From Budorcas taxicolor (taxonomy: Eukaryota; Chordata; Mammalia; Artiodactyla; Bovidae), in contig NC_068912.1 of the NCBI RefSeq assembly GCF_023091745.1, positions 55,916,567-55,980,566 of the forward strand: DNA of 64,000 bases. The letters run 5' to 3'. Position 1 is the first letter of the stretch. Every line of letters begins with the position of its first letter. The notes under the pieces are model-generated. The model ran no database searches. It saw nothing but the letters and a program-made list of their open reading frames with translations, and was not told the DNA's origin. This document shows positions 45,336-56,897 of the stretch, one piece after another. The translations under genes and the position numbers were made by a program.

Positions 45336-45666
45336 TGGTGAGGTTTTACACCTTGTGGAAGAGAGCAAAGAGCATGACACTGCCAACCATCAGAAGCAGG
45401 GACTCACAGATTGCAGCTCTGAGTCACCAAGAACTCCACTCACAAGGTGCTTGTTGGAAGAACATTTCAATCACAAAAAGCAGAAAACACCTAGCAAGAG
45501 TCGGGTCTTGAGCCTGTCTTCCATGGACAGCAAGATAGCCCACACAGGGTGGTGAACTGCACAGGCCCCTCTTGTCGTGTGAGTGAAAACCCTGTTCCCT
45601 TCCCTCAGAGGAGAAATGCCAGTGGACTGGCCAGATGCTATGCCATGCACCACTTAAGCAATACAA
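45304..45666. other. Segment open in several frames, origin unknown
   Basis: Between the MLT1-like remnant and a MIR, both strands are open over about 250-300 bp. The plus strand reads on from codon TTG at 45304 (83 codons; segments such as SSESPRTPLTRCLLEEHF). The minus strand has an 80-codon frame (45424-45666) and a 60-codon frame. GC is above the local level. I recognise no family and see no convincing splice sites. It could be an exon, a pseudogene piece or chance. Confidence 0.2.
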
Positions 45667-45884
45667 GAAAGTTCACTTTGTACTCAGAATAGGGAAATAT
45701 TTCCCCTAATAAGGAAGGAGAATCTGAGCTATGTCTCAGCACTGGTCATAAGGGAATGTTTCAGGCTCAGGGCCCTGACTGGGCAATGTCAGAGACTGGT
45801 GATAGGTTACTATTGTCTTAAAGCATTAAATTCATCATGTTTTTACAGAAACAATAGAGAATGAATACAATTATATTTACCAAA

Positions 45885-45972
45885 TTGGGTTTTTAAGAGG
45901 ATCAAATGATAAAATTGAACATATATAAATAAAGTACCTACCACAGTGCGTGGCATAGTGTCTTATACAAAG
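45885..45972 (+). repeat. MIR 3' half
   Basis: aattgggtttttaagaggat, then caaatgataaaattgaacatat, then agtacctaccacagtgcgtggcatagtg follows the MIR tail order. Confidence 0.55.
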
Positions 45973-46904
45973 TATCATGTCAGATCCTTTAAAAAATGAT
46001 CCCAACTATAGAGAGGTAAATGGATTGAAAATATTAAGATGCGTAGGCAACAATTACATGTTTATAGCACACTCCATATAAGAAATGAAGGTGACAGCAA
46101 ATTAGAAAGAAATAGAAAGATTTCAAATATTTCAAGAAGGTAGAGAAATTTGACCACAGATTACATAGAGAGGAGTAGAGGTGAAAGAGTCAAGACTGAC
46201 TTCCACCTTCCTGACGTGAGCAATATAACCATCTACTCTTTCCTTTTCTCTTTGGGGATCTAAGGTTCACATTTGCTAAAGGTGAAGTTGTTAGGTTGTG
46301 GCAGTGAAACAAAATATCTGGCCCACTTTTCCACTGGTGTGATATTTATTTGTCCTAAACACTATCACAATCTGCAAATAACCAGAGCCATGGTTCACAT
46401 TTGTTTGTTTTAATTCAGCATTTATTTCCTTAACATGCAGACTTATGGCACTTGCAACTCTGTTCCATAACCTCAGAATGGCCTAAAGTCTGGCACAATG
46501 ACAGCAATCTCAGGTCCTTCCAAAGTACTGGGCTCCGTAGAACTATTCCCTGGAAGAGAACAGTCGGGAATCAAGGACCTGATTCAGGAAACAAGGTACA
46601 CTGTCCAGAAACATTTAGCAAAAGTGTGACTGTTCTGCTTTCCTCCTGGATAATTTAATCAAGTGACAGATATGTCCAATGGGTCTCCATTTAGTATGTG
46701 GGGTGGCCAGGAAAAAAAAAAAGATTAGAAGAAAAAGCCATCCAGCAATTTTGTTTGTCTCAGTCCACAGTTTATATGATGATATCCAATATAAAATTCT
46801 TTCTCTTCTGATACAATCAATTACACTGACAACTTTTTTTCCTAATCTCAGATCTGTGTATACCTGCACATTTCAATGTTTCCAGAAGACTCATTATAAT
46901 CATC
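45973..46904. other. Unclassified sequence
   Basis: About 930 bp, no gene or named repeat. An A-run lies at 46709-46720. Confidence 0.4.
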
Positions 46905-46965
46905 ACTGAATATTTATTGAGAACCCACTGGGCACAGAGAACTGTACTAGGCATGTGATCAAGAG
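46905..46965 (-). repeat. L2/MIR-type 3' tip, antisense
   Basis: tgaatatttattgagaaccc, then actgggcacagagaactgta, then ctaggcatg. The phrase is shared by several old mammalian retroposons, and L2 is my best guess. Confidence 0.4.
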
Positions 46966-49793
46966 AGAGCCTATTTCCAGCCAAGTTCTTTTGTTTCCAT
47001 CCTGTTCTGGGAGTAATAACATACCTAAGGAAAGTGGAATTCTACACATAATCAAACTTATTATCTGATTTGATCATTATTTTGATTGCTACTTATGATT
47101 TATAATAGAGGTCATTATTTTATTACATACTTTCTGTATATAATTAAGTTACTTTAAATGAAGACTTTCATTCAGCTCTAGTTAGTAAGAATAATGTATT
47201 TCTGATTTTCTCATCAGCAACTGAAGAAAAATTGAGCCACATAAAAAAAGGTATTATACTACTGAATAGGTTTTTTTTTTTTTCAAAAGCTTAGAATTCA
47301 TTGTATATATAAATGGGAAGATTGATGGCATTTAGTATGAGATAAATTTCATTGTTTCAAAAAATTATCAGAAGTATGTCAAGAAAACGAAGTTCCTAGT
47401 GTTCCATGTGGGGTTTGAATTCTCTGATCAAATTACAAGTTTCAAGTTTTAACAGTAAAAAAGATCACAGTGTCATAGTTGCACATATATTTTGTAAAAG
47501 ACAAAGGGCTAAATTGATAAAGGAAAAAAGAAAAATCAGTGCCTTCCAAAACAGAATTTCATGATTTTCATTGTTAGTGAGTTGTTTTATGTGTCAGGTA
47601 AACTTTGATCTTAAAATATCTTTCACAGGCAGGATTTCCTCCAGAGACCATTTTCTGTCTTGATATCCTCATAAGAGAAGCAAGAATAAATATTTTGTTC
47701 CATAAAATATTCCTCCCATGACTACTCGTATCTCTCAAACTTGTCTTTGTGTGAAGACAGTTGTAGCCAATTTTGGGGAGATAAATTTAGCTTTTAAGAA
47801 AGCTTCTCTCTCTCTTAAATGGGAATCATTTTCTAATATCCTAAAAGTTGGGACGAGGTTTAGGGGGGATATTCCCATATCACAACACTTTAATTTAATA
47901 TCCAATGTCCTGAGCAAATTTCATCTGGTTTCTATCCCTTTATTTCTTTGCTCTCTGCTCTAATCTTTCCCTTCCTCCCTCCCTGTGCCCTCCCTCTCCC
48001 CGTAACAGGATGTCTGTGTCAGTGTAGAAAGTGAGAGAATGTTAGCAGTTGCACGTCGTTCCTTCCAGCTCTAATCTGGCAAGTGAAGGCGCCTCACCCT
48101 TCTGCCCGAGCCATTTAGTACCAAAGCCATTTAGGTACATTCTGTGCACCCCCTCAGACAACAAGTTTTCCTTACTGTGCCAAAATCTTCTTGGAAACCT
48201 AAGCCAGATGAATTAGTCAAAAGTACGTTCTCTATGATCACAAAAAGTAATCTGGACTGTGTTTGGACTATATTTAAACTGAATTTAAAATGATAAGGTC
48301 TGCTTGTGTTTCCCTCTCCAACAGAGGAGAGGCAATTGACTTTCCCACTGGCTCCTATTTTTGTTATCAGAATTTTTGAGTTAGTCGTGTCCTATTTAAT
48401 TCATTCATCAATGTAAATTTGGATATTTTTGCATTCTGAGCTCTTCCTTAACTCATTTGCAGTGTTTATAAAGACATCATGACTAACAGAGGCAGACAAT
48501 TAGCTTTGCTAGGAACACCCTAAGTTTATCCAACTGAGGGAGTCCAGTTCATCTTCCCATTATTGAGAATTCTACTGCACAAGTGGAGTCCTGGATTCCA
48601 TCTAGGACAAAACTCTCATTTCTTCAAAAAATTTGTTTCCTATGGTCTTCCCCAAAGAACTTCAATAAACTTCTGTTTAGTACTTTCAGAAAGGGTTCAC
48701 TATCAAGAACAGGTCCCCCCAACAGGAAAAGCTTACAATTCCTTTTAAAAGGCTGTGTATGCCGACCCTGATAGTGGTTTATACACATTTTATTGTAGTA
48801 TTTAAAGGTAGTCTGACTTTTCTCATAGGAAGTTCCACATGTGTGAATTTGGGACTTGGTAATAACCTGAGACTATGAACAGGCAGTGGCAATGATGGCC
48901 AAAACTTTGCTCTCTCTGTACCTTCTTCCCATCACCACCCACCATCTACTCCATCACTGCTGAGATAATGAACTGGGCTTTGTTTCAAAAGTCTGAGCAC
49001 CAGACCCAAACTATTACCTCTCCTGTGCCAAATAGACAGATAAGTTATCACTGGTCTGGATTCATCTTACCCAATACCAGCGTTCTCTCTCCGTCTCTAA
49101 TAGGTCCTCTGATTGTGAATTTCTAAACTTCTGATTGGAAGAGAGATGCGAATTATTTTCCATTTTTCAAATTAAAAGTTTATTCATTAGAGAAAAGCAT
49201 ATTTTATTTTTACCATGGTGATTGTCCAAAAGAAACAGTCTACAAGCAGTATCTGACCTGTCATTAGGTCTAAGTCAAAATGTTTAGACAGCATGATAAC
49301 TTGTGTCTTAAATTCCACATGTACATACAAGAAAATCTATATTACTCTGGTATATATTTAATCTGGAATACAGTACTGGTAGCATCAGTTCATCTATGTC
49401 TGAGTATCATATATCACATAGAGTCCACGAAAAAACACAAACATGTTTACCTGGAACTCATACCCATCTCATTTTGTGTTAAAACATGACAAGAAACAGT
49501 AGGTACTTTGAGGGTACCAGTTAGATGTTTACTAGCTCTTCAAATGACTCTTGCCATCAATCAGTTCTTCACCTACTCAAAATGGAGAGTTGAGAACAGA
49601 AAGTTTACAAAGACAGAGGTATCAGACTCAATTTGCCTGCATACCTTTTGGATTGACAGCATCAAGATGAAGAACAGAGAATATGCTGTGCAGACAGAAA
49701 GAGTAGACTTTAGCTTTAGGCACCACTACTTATTGGTTGTTACCCTTTTTAAATTGTAATTTTTATAGGTTAAATGATAATAATAAAACAAAT
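46966..49793. other. Long unclassified stretch (2.8 kb) with an acceptor-like pyrimidine tract
   Basis: No interspersed repeat that I can name. Between 47942 and 48008 there is a long C/T-rich tract ending taacag, an unusually good 3' splice-site look-alike, followed by a locally CpG-containing segment (48050-48110). No matching donor or long frame follows. The 61- and 62-codon frames at 48563-48771 overlap and look like chance. Confidence 0.4.
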
Positions 49794-50074
49794 CCTGAAT
49801 GTTCTTTGGAAGGACTGATGCTGAAGCTGAAGCTCCAATACTTTGGACATTCTCCTGATGTGAAGACCCAGCTCATTAGAAAAGACTATGATGCTGGGAA
49901 AGACTGAAGGCAGGAGAAGAAATGGACAACAGAAGATGAGATAGTTGGATGGCATCATCGACTCAATGGACATGAGTTTGAGCAAGCTCCAGGAGATAGT
50001 GGAGGATGGGAAAGCCTGGTGTGCTGCAGTCCATGGGGTTGCAAAGAGTCGGATATGACTTAGTGGCTGAACAG
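49794..50074 (+). mobile_element. BovB LINE, 3' end
   Basis: cctgaatgttctttggaagg through aagctccaatactttggaca, ggatggcatcatcgactcaa and gggttgcaaagagtcggata to a decayed tail. Only about 280 bp and fairly diverged. Confidence 0.9.
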
Positions 50075-50593
50075 CCATGTTAGACTTCTTGGGGAGTTTT
50101 CAAGCTGGAATGTAAAAGGTATACTTAGCACAATGCTTAACCAAGGGAATGCTAGATGTTACAGAAAATATTTTTTCTATCTCATAAGATTTCCTCTTCT
50201 CAAGGAATTACCTCCTCCAACCCCCTGTTTTCAGGAATGAGGAGAAGCAGTGTCTGTAATACTTGACTCTGTTCATTGGACCATAGCTAATTCAGAATGG
50301 ACAGTGACTCAACTGGGCTAATTCTGGTTTGCGAATCAAGAGCCAGAAGCTATTTCACTTTAATGGCAGCAGTCAAGAGAAAATTTTCCAAAACTCTTGC
50401 AGTTGAGGTTCCAAAAGTTCAACTTTCTTATTTCTTACAGTTCTCAAGGCTGATTTTTGATATCTTCTTCAGATTCCATGAGATATTCCAGATTCTTTGA
50501 ATAGATTCTTATCCCCACCCATTTTCTAAGTTAAATTGGATGCAACTGGTTTTTGAAACTTACAAAATAAAAGTTTTAAACTGTAATTAGTAG
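50075..50593. other. Unclassified sequence between two BovB pieces
   Basis: About 520 bp. A 67-codon frame (50297-50500) is Phe- and Lys-rich and has no known domain. No repeat recognised. Confidence 0.4.
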
Positions 50594-51507
50594 TAGTCAT
50601 GTCACCCTGCTTATTTACCTTATATGCAGAGTACATCATGAAAAACGCTGGACTGGAAGGAACAAAAACTAGAATCAAGATTGCCGGGAGAAATATCAAT
50701 AACCTCAGATATGCAGATGACACCACCCTTATGGCAGAAAGTGAAGAGGAGCTAAAAAGCCTCTTGATGAAAGTGAGAGAGGAGAGTGAAAAAGTTGGCT
50801 TAAAGCTCAACATTCAGAAAACGAAGATCATGGGATCTGGTCCCATCACTTCATGGGAAATAGATGGGGAAACAGTGGAAACAGTGTCAGACTTTATTTT
50901 GGGGGGCTCCAAAATCACTGCAGATGGTGACTGCAGCCATGAAATTTAAAAGATGCTTACTCCTTGGAAGAAAAGTTATGACCAACCTAGATAGTATATT
51001 CAAAAGTAGAGACATTACTTTGCCAACTAAGGTCCGTCTAGTCAAGGCTATGGTTTTTCCATTAGTCATGTATGGATGTGACAGTTGGACTGTGAAGAAG
51101 GCTGATTGCCAAAGAATTGATGTTTTTGAACTGTGGTGTTGGCAAAGACTCTTGAGAGTCCCCTGGACTTCAAGGAGATCCAACCAGTCCATTCTGAAGG
51201 AGACCAACCCTGGGATTTCTTTGGAAGAAATGATGGTAAAGCTGAAGCTTCAGTACTTTGGCCACCTCATGCAAAGAGTTGACTCATTGGAAAAGACTCT
51301 GATGCTGGGAGGGATTGGGGGCAGGAGGAGAAGGGGACGACCCAGGATGAGATGGCTGGATGGCATCACTGACTCAATGGACGTGAGTCTGAGTGAACTC
51401 TGGGAGATGGTGATGGACAGGGAGGCCTGGCGTGCTGCGATTCATGGGGTCTCAAAGAGTCAGACACGACTGAGCCACTGAACTGAACTGAACTGAACTG
51501 AACTGAT
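50594..51507 (+). mobile_element. BovB LINE, young-looking 3' 0.9 kb
   Basis: Starts inside the reverse transcriptase just before YADD (gtcaccctgcttatttacct) and ends with four TGAAC-type tail units. It keeps the CGA codon that is TGA in many other copies and has a single frameshift. Flanking sequence shares tgtaat-agt (50582 onward and 51508 onward, with a 1-nt gap), a probable target-site duplication. The best-preserved BovB coding sequence in the window. Confidence 0.95.
50599..51481 (+). pseudogene. BovB ORF2 C-terminal part with one frameshift
   Basis: Two overlapping frames, 50599-50949 and 50864-51481, together read the ORF2 C-terminus. They cover LYAEYIMKNAGLEG, an intact RYADD motif, NIQKTKIMGSGPITSW, then after the shift RCLLLGRKVMTNLDS, ELWCWQRLLRVPW and the natural end SKSQTRLSH-stop. 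The break is one extra T in gaaatttaaa (50941-50950) where other copies read gaaattaaa. The endonuclease and most of the reverse transcriptase are absent, so it cannot move on its own. Confidence 0.88.
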
Positions 51508-51544
51508 TGTAATAGTGAAAATGACCGTCACTAGGAGTAGTAGG

Positions 51545-51735
51545 GATAGTGTAATCCAAACTCTTTGGCTTCTCATGCAGTGTGTTACACCATCTAGTTC
51601 CAACCCTTATGTTTATTTCACCTTTATGTTTTGTTTACATCCATGATAAGGTTCAGAGATTACTCTTGAATCTATGGCTCCATGGAACCAATAGATATTG
51701 CAGAGAGAAGTTACTCATTAAATATTTATTGAATA
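51545..51735 (+). repeat. L2 LINE 3' region
   Basis: Sense L2 order: taatccaaactctttggctt, then atgcagtgtgttacaccatc, then tagttccaacccttatg, and the AT-rich tip actcattaaatatttattga. Strong divergence, and the middle is hard to align by eye. Confidence 0.45.
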
Positions 51736-53814
51736 AAAAATGGAAAAACTTGTGAAGGGAATAAAGTTAGATTAGGTATGTAAAAGTCTAGAGTATGTAC
51801 AGAAAAAAATGAGGTTTTTGAAAGTACTTTAAAACAAGGCACTTTAATGGGCAGAGGTAAAAGTATATACATCTCATGGTGTCACTGGGTAACAGAATAA
51901 ACCTGGACTGATTAATAAATCACTTTCTTTCTCTAAGCTAAATAATAGTAAGTAGAGGTTAAAGGATAAAAGTTTTTATAAAGTTTTTCAAAAACTCTCA
52001 AAGTAAATGAGTCATAACAAACATATCTCTTTACTTGCCAAAACACAACCGCTCCCTTCAACCTCCATAACACTTTTACTGTTATAAGGGTCATATATCA
52101 CAGTGACTTCTGAAGGTAGTTTTTTTGTTTGAGAATCTGAAGCAAATAGGTGTTGAGTGCAGCTTTTGCAATCTTTTGAGTTAAGTTGTCTTTTGATACT
52201 CAGGCATTTACCTAGAAGGGACTGGTTACTTTGATAAGAGATCTGATTTTGAAAAGTCAAAATATTATAATGATAAAACATTGGAAAACACCTGTAGAAA
52301 AACTTTTTTTTAAATTCTTTTTCTTGGCAAAGAATTTGGAGGCTCTGTGAGGAGGTATGGATATAAATATCCAGCAGACTACTGTCTTCTTGGACTTCCT
52401 ACATGGGACTATCTCAGAAACTTAACCTGGTTGAGTTCCTGTTCTGTTGTTTTAAGGGGGCAGAGATTCTTTTATGGGGAAGTGGGAGGAGAATGAAAAT
52501 GTATTTTAATTTATTTTATGATAAATATCATTAAGTCAAAATTTAAAGCTATATATTTTTATTTTCAGTTTGATGCCCATAATGAAAGAAGGAGTCATTT
52601 AATAAGAGATTGAAATGAGCATTTGCTAACAATGAAGTCATTATTTTAATGAAACCTGATCAACTTTCGTGAATAATTTGGGATTTTTTTAAACAACATA
52701 TTTCAAGGCAGAAAAAAAGGGAAAAGACCATACGTTTGGCAGAAATGAAAAATGGTTACTATGGCAGCTTGATTTGGACATGGAAAACCTGTTTCAAGCT
52801 ATTCATAAACCCAACTCTTGCAAACTATTTATTATGTACAATAAATTATATGAAACATGTAATGAAAAAATGAGAGAGACTTGTTTTAGAACTCAGAGAA
52901 TTAATGTAAACTATTTGAGAAGGAAGGACTGGGTAAGAAGTGGATCCTGGTGTTCGCTGCTGAACTAGCTTAATGAACTTGTACTCATACCAAAAGGACA
53001 CCCCCACACTTCTCCAGTTGACACAAATGTCCCATTCTTTAAGAAGAAAAAATGTGGAATGTGCCCTAACCACATAAAGCACACCATTTTCACAATTCCA
53101 ACACAATACATTTAGCCTCTATTCTTCATGCCTGAGTGGACATCCCTCATTACACACCCAAGGCGAAACTTGGAGACAGTGATGGGAGAGATGCATTGCC
53201 AACCCTCATATGCTGAGCTGCTTGTTCAACATGAGGATTTTTAAAAAATATATGATTATATTCTCCAAGTGGAGCATGTATGTTCCCCTGAGTCCTGAGA
53301 AGCTGGTAATTCTGTATCAAAAATATGTGTTTCTGCATATGCATGACATAAGATGAAGACTTGGTTTCTGATCTCAAAGTCATTGTCAACACAAAATTTA
53401 CATTCTCAGAGTAAGAATCATTAGAAGCAATACTCAATCAAAACTATGAGTCGTACCTGGATAATGAATGCTTTACAATGAGATGAATCAGTTTGGGTGG
53501 GAATAAAAATAGGTGTCATATTGCTGTGTTTATTTCAAAATCTGAAGATTTGTGCTTTGTAGAATGGAATCAATTCAGAAAAGAAGTAAAGAATAGGGGC
53601 ACAAAGAGGTTTTACAGCAGAAGTCTGATGGGCAGGACACCGTGTCATGAAAGCAGTGTTTAGTATGTGTTAAGTATTAGCTTATAAAAAGGCAGTAAGG
53701 AACCAACCTGCAAGCAAAAATCTACTCAATATGTGGGCGGTAAGAAAATGAAAGTAAAATTCTATGGTACAGTCACTGAATCTGTGAAGTAGTCAAAATA
53801 AACTCTCTTTTTAA
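51736..53814. other. Unclassified sequence (2.1 kb)
   Basis: No named repeat. It contains the minus-strand frame listed at 52012-52281. Other frames (52774-52968 plus, 53150-53437 minus) are short with no recognised domain. Confidence 0.4.
52012..52281 (-). other. 89-codon open frame of unknown origin
   Basis: Minus-strand frame starting MFYHYNILTFQNQ and ending SGCVLASKEICLL. It has mixed, protein-like composition rather than the low-complexity bias of AT-rich chance frames. On the minus strand ttgacttttcaaaatcag (acceptor-like) and cttctag followed by gtaaat (donor-like) lie inside it about 30 nt apart. No family recognised. Probably chance, possibly a decayed exon. Confidence 0.18.
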
Positions 53815-54249
53815 GCAAGATTAAACAGAGCGGTATCCCTGAAGCCAGACCACCTGGTTGAAACCCAAGCTTTGCATTTATAAAACTGTTCTCTGTGCCT
53901 CAATTTCGTCATATGTAAGATGGGTATGTGTTAAGTCGTTTCAGTAGTATTCATCTTTCTACAGCCCTATGAACCGTAGCCTGCCAGGCTCCTCTGTCCA
54001 TGATATTCTCCAGACAAGGGTACTGAAGTCGGTTGCCTCCTCCAGGCAATCTTCCCGACCCAGGAATATAACTTGCATCTCTTACAGCCCCTGCACTGCA
54101 GGCAGATTCTTTACAAATAGTGCCCTTTGGGAAGCCCAAAGATGGCTATCGATAATGCCATATACAATGAATAGAATTACCACAGAGACTAAATAAGTCA
54201 ATACTTGTAATGCACATAGAATAGTACCTAGCACAAAGAAGGCAATTTA
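53815..54249 (+). repeat. MIR SINE split by a Bov-tA
   Basis: The left part (53815-53927) runs cctgaagccagaccacctgg, then tctgtgcctcaatttcgtca, then tatgtaagatggg. The right part (54139-54249) continues tcgataatgcc, then gagactaaataagtcaatac, then gaatagtacctagcacaaag. The two halves are colinear with one MIR. The SINE between them carries an 11-bp target-site duplication. Confidence 0.8.
53928..54138 (-). mobile_element. Bov-tA SINE inside MIR
   Basis: Antisense full-length copy (gtgttaagtcgtttcagtag at the end, body ccgtagcctgccaggctcc, head ending tttgggaagccca). Flanked by aagatgggtat (53917-53927) and aagatggctat (54139-54149), an 11-bp duplication with one mismatch. The tRNA-like B-box region is decayed. 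Confidence 0.92.
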
Positions 54250-56683
54250 TTCAGTTCAGTTCAGTTCAGTCGCTCAGTCATGTCCGACTCTTTATGACCC
54301 CATGAATCGCAGCATGCCAGGCCTACCTGTCCATCACCAACTCCCGGAGTTCACCCAAACTCATGTCCATCAAGTCTCCAATGCCATCCAACCATCTCAT
54401 CCTCTGTCATCCCTTCTCCTCCCACCTTCAATCTTTCCCAGCATCAGGGTATTTTCAAATGAGTCAGTTCTGCACAACAAGTGGCCAAAGTATTGGAGTT
54501 TCAGCTTCATCATCAGGGCTTCAAATGAATATTCAGGACGGATCTCCTTTAGGATGGACTGGTTGGAACTTCTTGCAGTCCAAGACTCTCAAGAGTCTTC
54601 GCCAACACCACAGTTCAAAAGCATCAATTCTTCGGCCCTCGGCTTTCTTCACAGTCCAACTCTTACATCCATGCATGACTACTTGAAAAACCATAGCCTT
54701 GACTAGACAGACCTTTGTTGGCAAAGTAATGTCTCTGCTTTTCAATATGCTATCTAGGTTGCTCATAACTTTCCTTCAAAGGAGTAAGCGTCTTTTGATT
54801 TCATGGCTGCAGTCACCATCGGCAGTGATTTTGGAGCCCAGAAAAATAAAGTCTGACACTGTTTCCACTGTTTCCCCATCTATTTCCCATGAAGTGATGG
54901 ACCAGATGCCATGATCTTCGTTTTCTGAATGTTGAGCTTTAAGCCCACTTTTTCACTCTCTTCTTTCACTTTCATCAAAAGACTTTTTAGTTCCTCTTCA
55001 CTTTCTGCCATAAGGGTGGTGTCATCTGCATATCTGAAGTTACTGATATTTATCCCAGCAATCTTGATTCCAGACTGTGGTTCCTCCAGCCCAGCGTTTC
55101 TCATGATGTACTCTGCATAGAAGTTAAATGTACAGGGTGACAATATACAGCCTTGATGTACTCCTTTTCCTATTTGGAACCAGTCTGTTGTTCTATGTAC
55201 GGTTCTAACTGTTGCTTCTTGGCCTGCATACAGATTTCTCAAGAGGCAAGTCAGGTGGTCTGGTATTCCCATCTCTTTCAGAATTTTCCACAGTTTATTG
55301 TGATCCACACAGTCAAAGGCTTTGGCATAGTCAATAAAGCAGAAATAGATGTTTTTCTGGAACTCTTGCTTTTTTGATGATCCAGCGGATGTTGGCTATT
55401 TGATCTCTGGTTCCTCAGCCTTTTCTAAAACCAGCTTGAACATCTGGAAGTTCATGGTTCACATATTGCTGAAGCCTGGCTTGGAGAATTTTGAGCATTA
55501 CTTTACTAGTGTGTGAGATGAGTGCAATTGTGTGGTAGTTTGAGCATTTTTTGGCATTGCCTTTCTTTGGTATTGGAATGAAAACTGACCTTTTCCAGTC
55601 CTATGGTCACTGCTGAGTTTTCCAAATGTGCTGGCATATTGAGTGCAGCACTTTCACAGCATCATCTTTCAGGATTTGAAATAGCTCAACTGGAATTCCA
55701 TCACCTCCACTAGCTTTGTTCGTAGTGATGCTTCAAAAGGCCCAGTTGACTTCACATTCCAGGATATCTGGCTCTAGGTGAGTGATCACACCATCATTAT
55801 TATCTTGGTCATGAAGGTCTTTTTTGTATAGTTCTTCTGTGTAGTCTTGCCACCTCTTCTTAATATCTTCTGCTTCTGTTAGGTCCATACCATTTCTGTC
55901 CTTTATCGAGCCCATCTTTGAGTGAAATGTTCCTTTGGTATCTCTAATTTTCTTGAAGAGATCTCTAGTCTTTCCCATTCTGTTCTTTTTCTCTATTTCT
56001 TTGCCTTGATCTCTGAGGAAGGCTTTCTTATCTCTCCTTGCTCTTCTTTGGAACTCTGCATTCAGATGTTTGTATGTTTCCTTTTTACCTTGCTTTTCAC
56101 TTCTCTTCTTTTCACAGCTATTTGTAAGGCCTCCGCAGACAGCCATTTTGCTTCTTTGCATTTCTTTTCCATGGGGATGGTCTTGATCCCTGTTCTCTGT
56201 ACAATGTCATGAACCTCCGTCCATAGTTCATCAGGCACTCTATCTATCAGATCTAGTTCCTTAAATCTACTTCTCCCTTCCACTGTATATTCATAAGAGA
56301 TTTGATTTAGGTCATACCTGAATGGTCTAGTGGTTTTCCCTACTTTGTGCAATTTAAGTCTGAATTTGGCAATAAGGAGTTCATGATCTGAGCCTCAATC
56401 AGCTCCTGGTCTTGTTTTTGCTGACTGTATAGAGCTTCTCCATCTTTAGCTGCAAAGAATGTAATCAGTCTGATTTCAGTGTTGACCATCTGGTGATGTC
56501 CATGTATAGAGTCTTCTCTTATGTCATTGGAAGAGGGTGTTTGCTATGACCAGTGAATTCTTTTGGCAAAACTCTATTAGCCTTTTCCCTGCTTCATTCC
56601 GTATTCCAAGGCCAAATTTGCCTGTTACCCTAGATGTTTCTTGACTTCCTACTTTTGCATTTCAGTCCCCTATAATGAAAAGG

Positions 56684-56897
56684 TAAGGTAAGGTGAAGTC
56701 GCTCAGTCGTGTCTGACTCTTTGAGACCCCGTAGACTGTAACCTCCTAGGCTTCTCCATCTATGGGATTCTCCAGGCAAGAATACTGGAGTGGATTGCCA
56801 TTTACTTCTCCGGGGGATCTTTCCAACCCAGGGATCGAACCCAGGTCTCCCGCATTGGCGGCAGACGCTTTAACCTCTGAGCCACCAGTAAAGCTGG
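56684..56897 (-). mobile_element. Bov-tA SINE inside BovB endonuclease
   Basis: Antisense full-length copy: end taaggtaaggtgaagtcgct, body (attctccaggcaagaatact), B box intact (read here as gggatcgaaccc), head ending ccaccagtaaagctgg. Exact 8-bp repeats tgaaaagg flank it (56676-56683 and 56898-56905), and BovB sequence resumes at gacatctttt. It is therefore younger than its host BovB. Confidence 0.96.

Noticed and set aside
51478..51507. TGAAC repeat runs at BovB ends as independent microsatellites
   Set aside because: They are the normal BovB 3' tail and always sit at the element's 3' edge.
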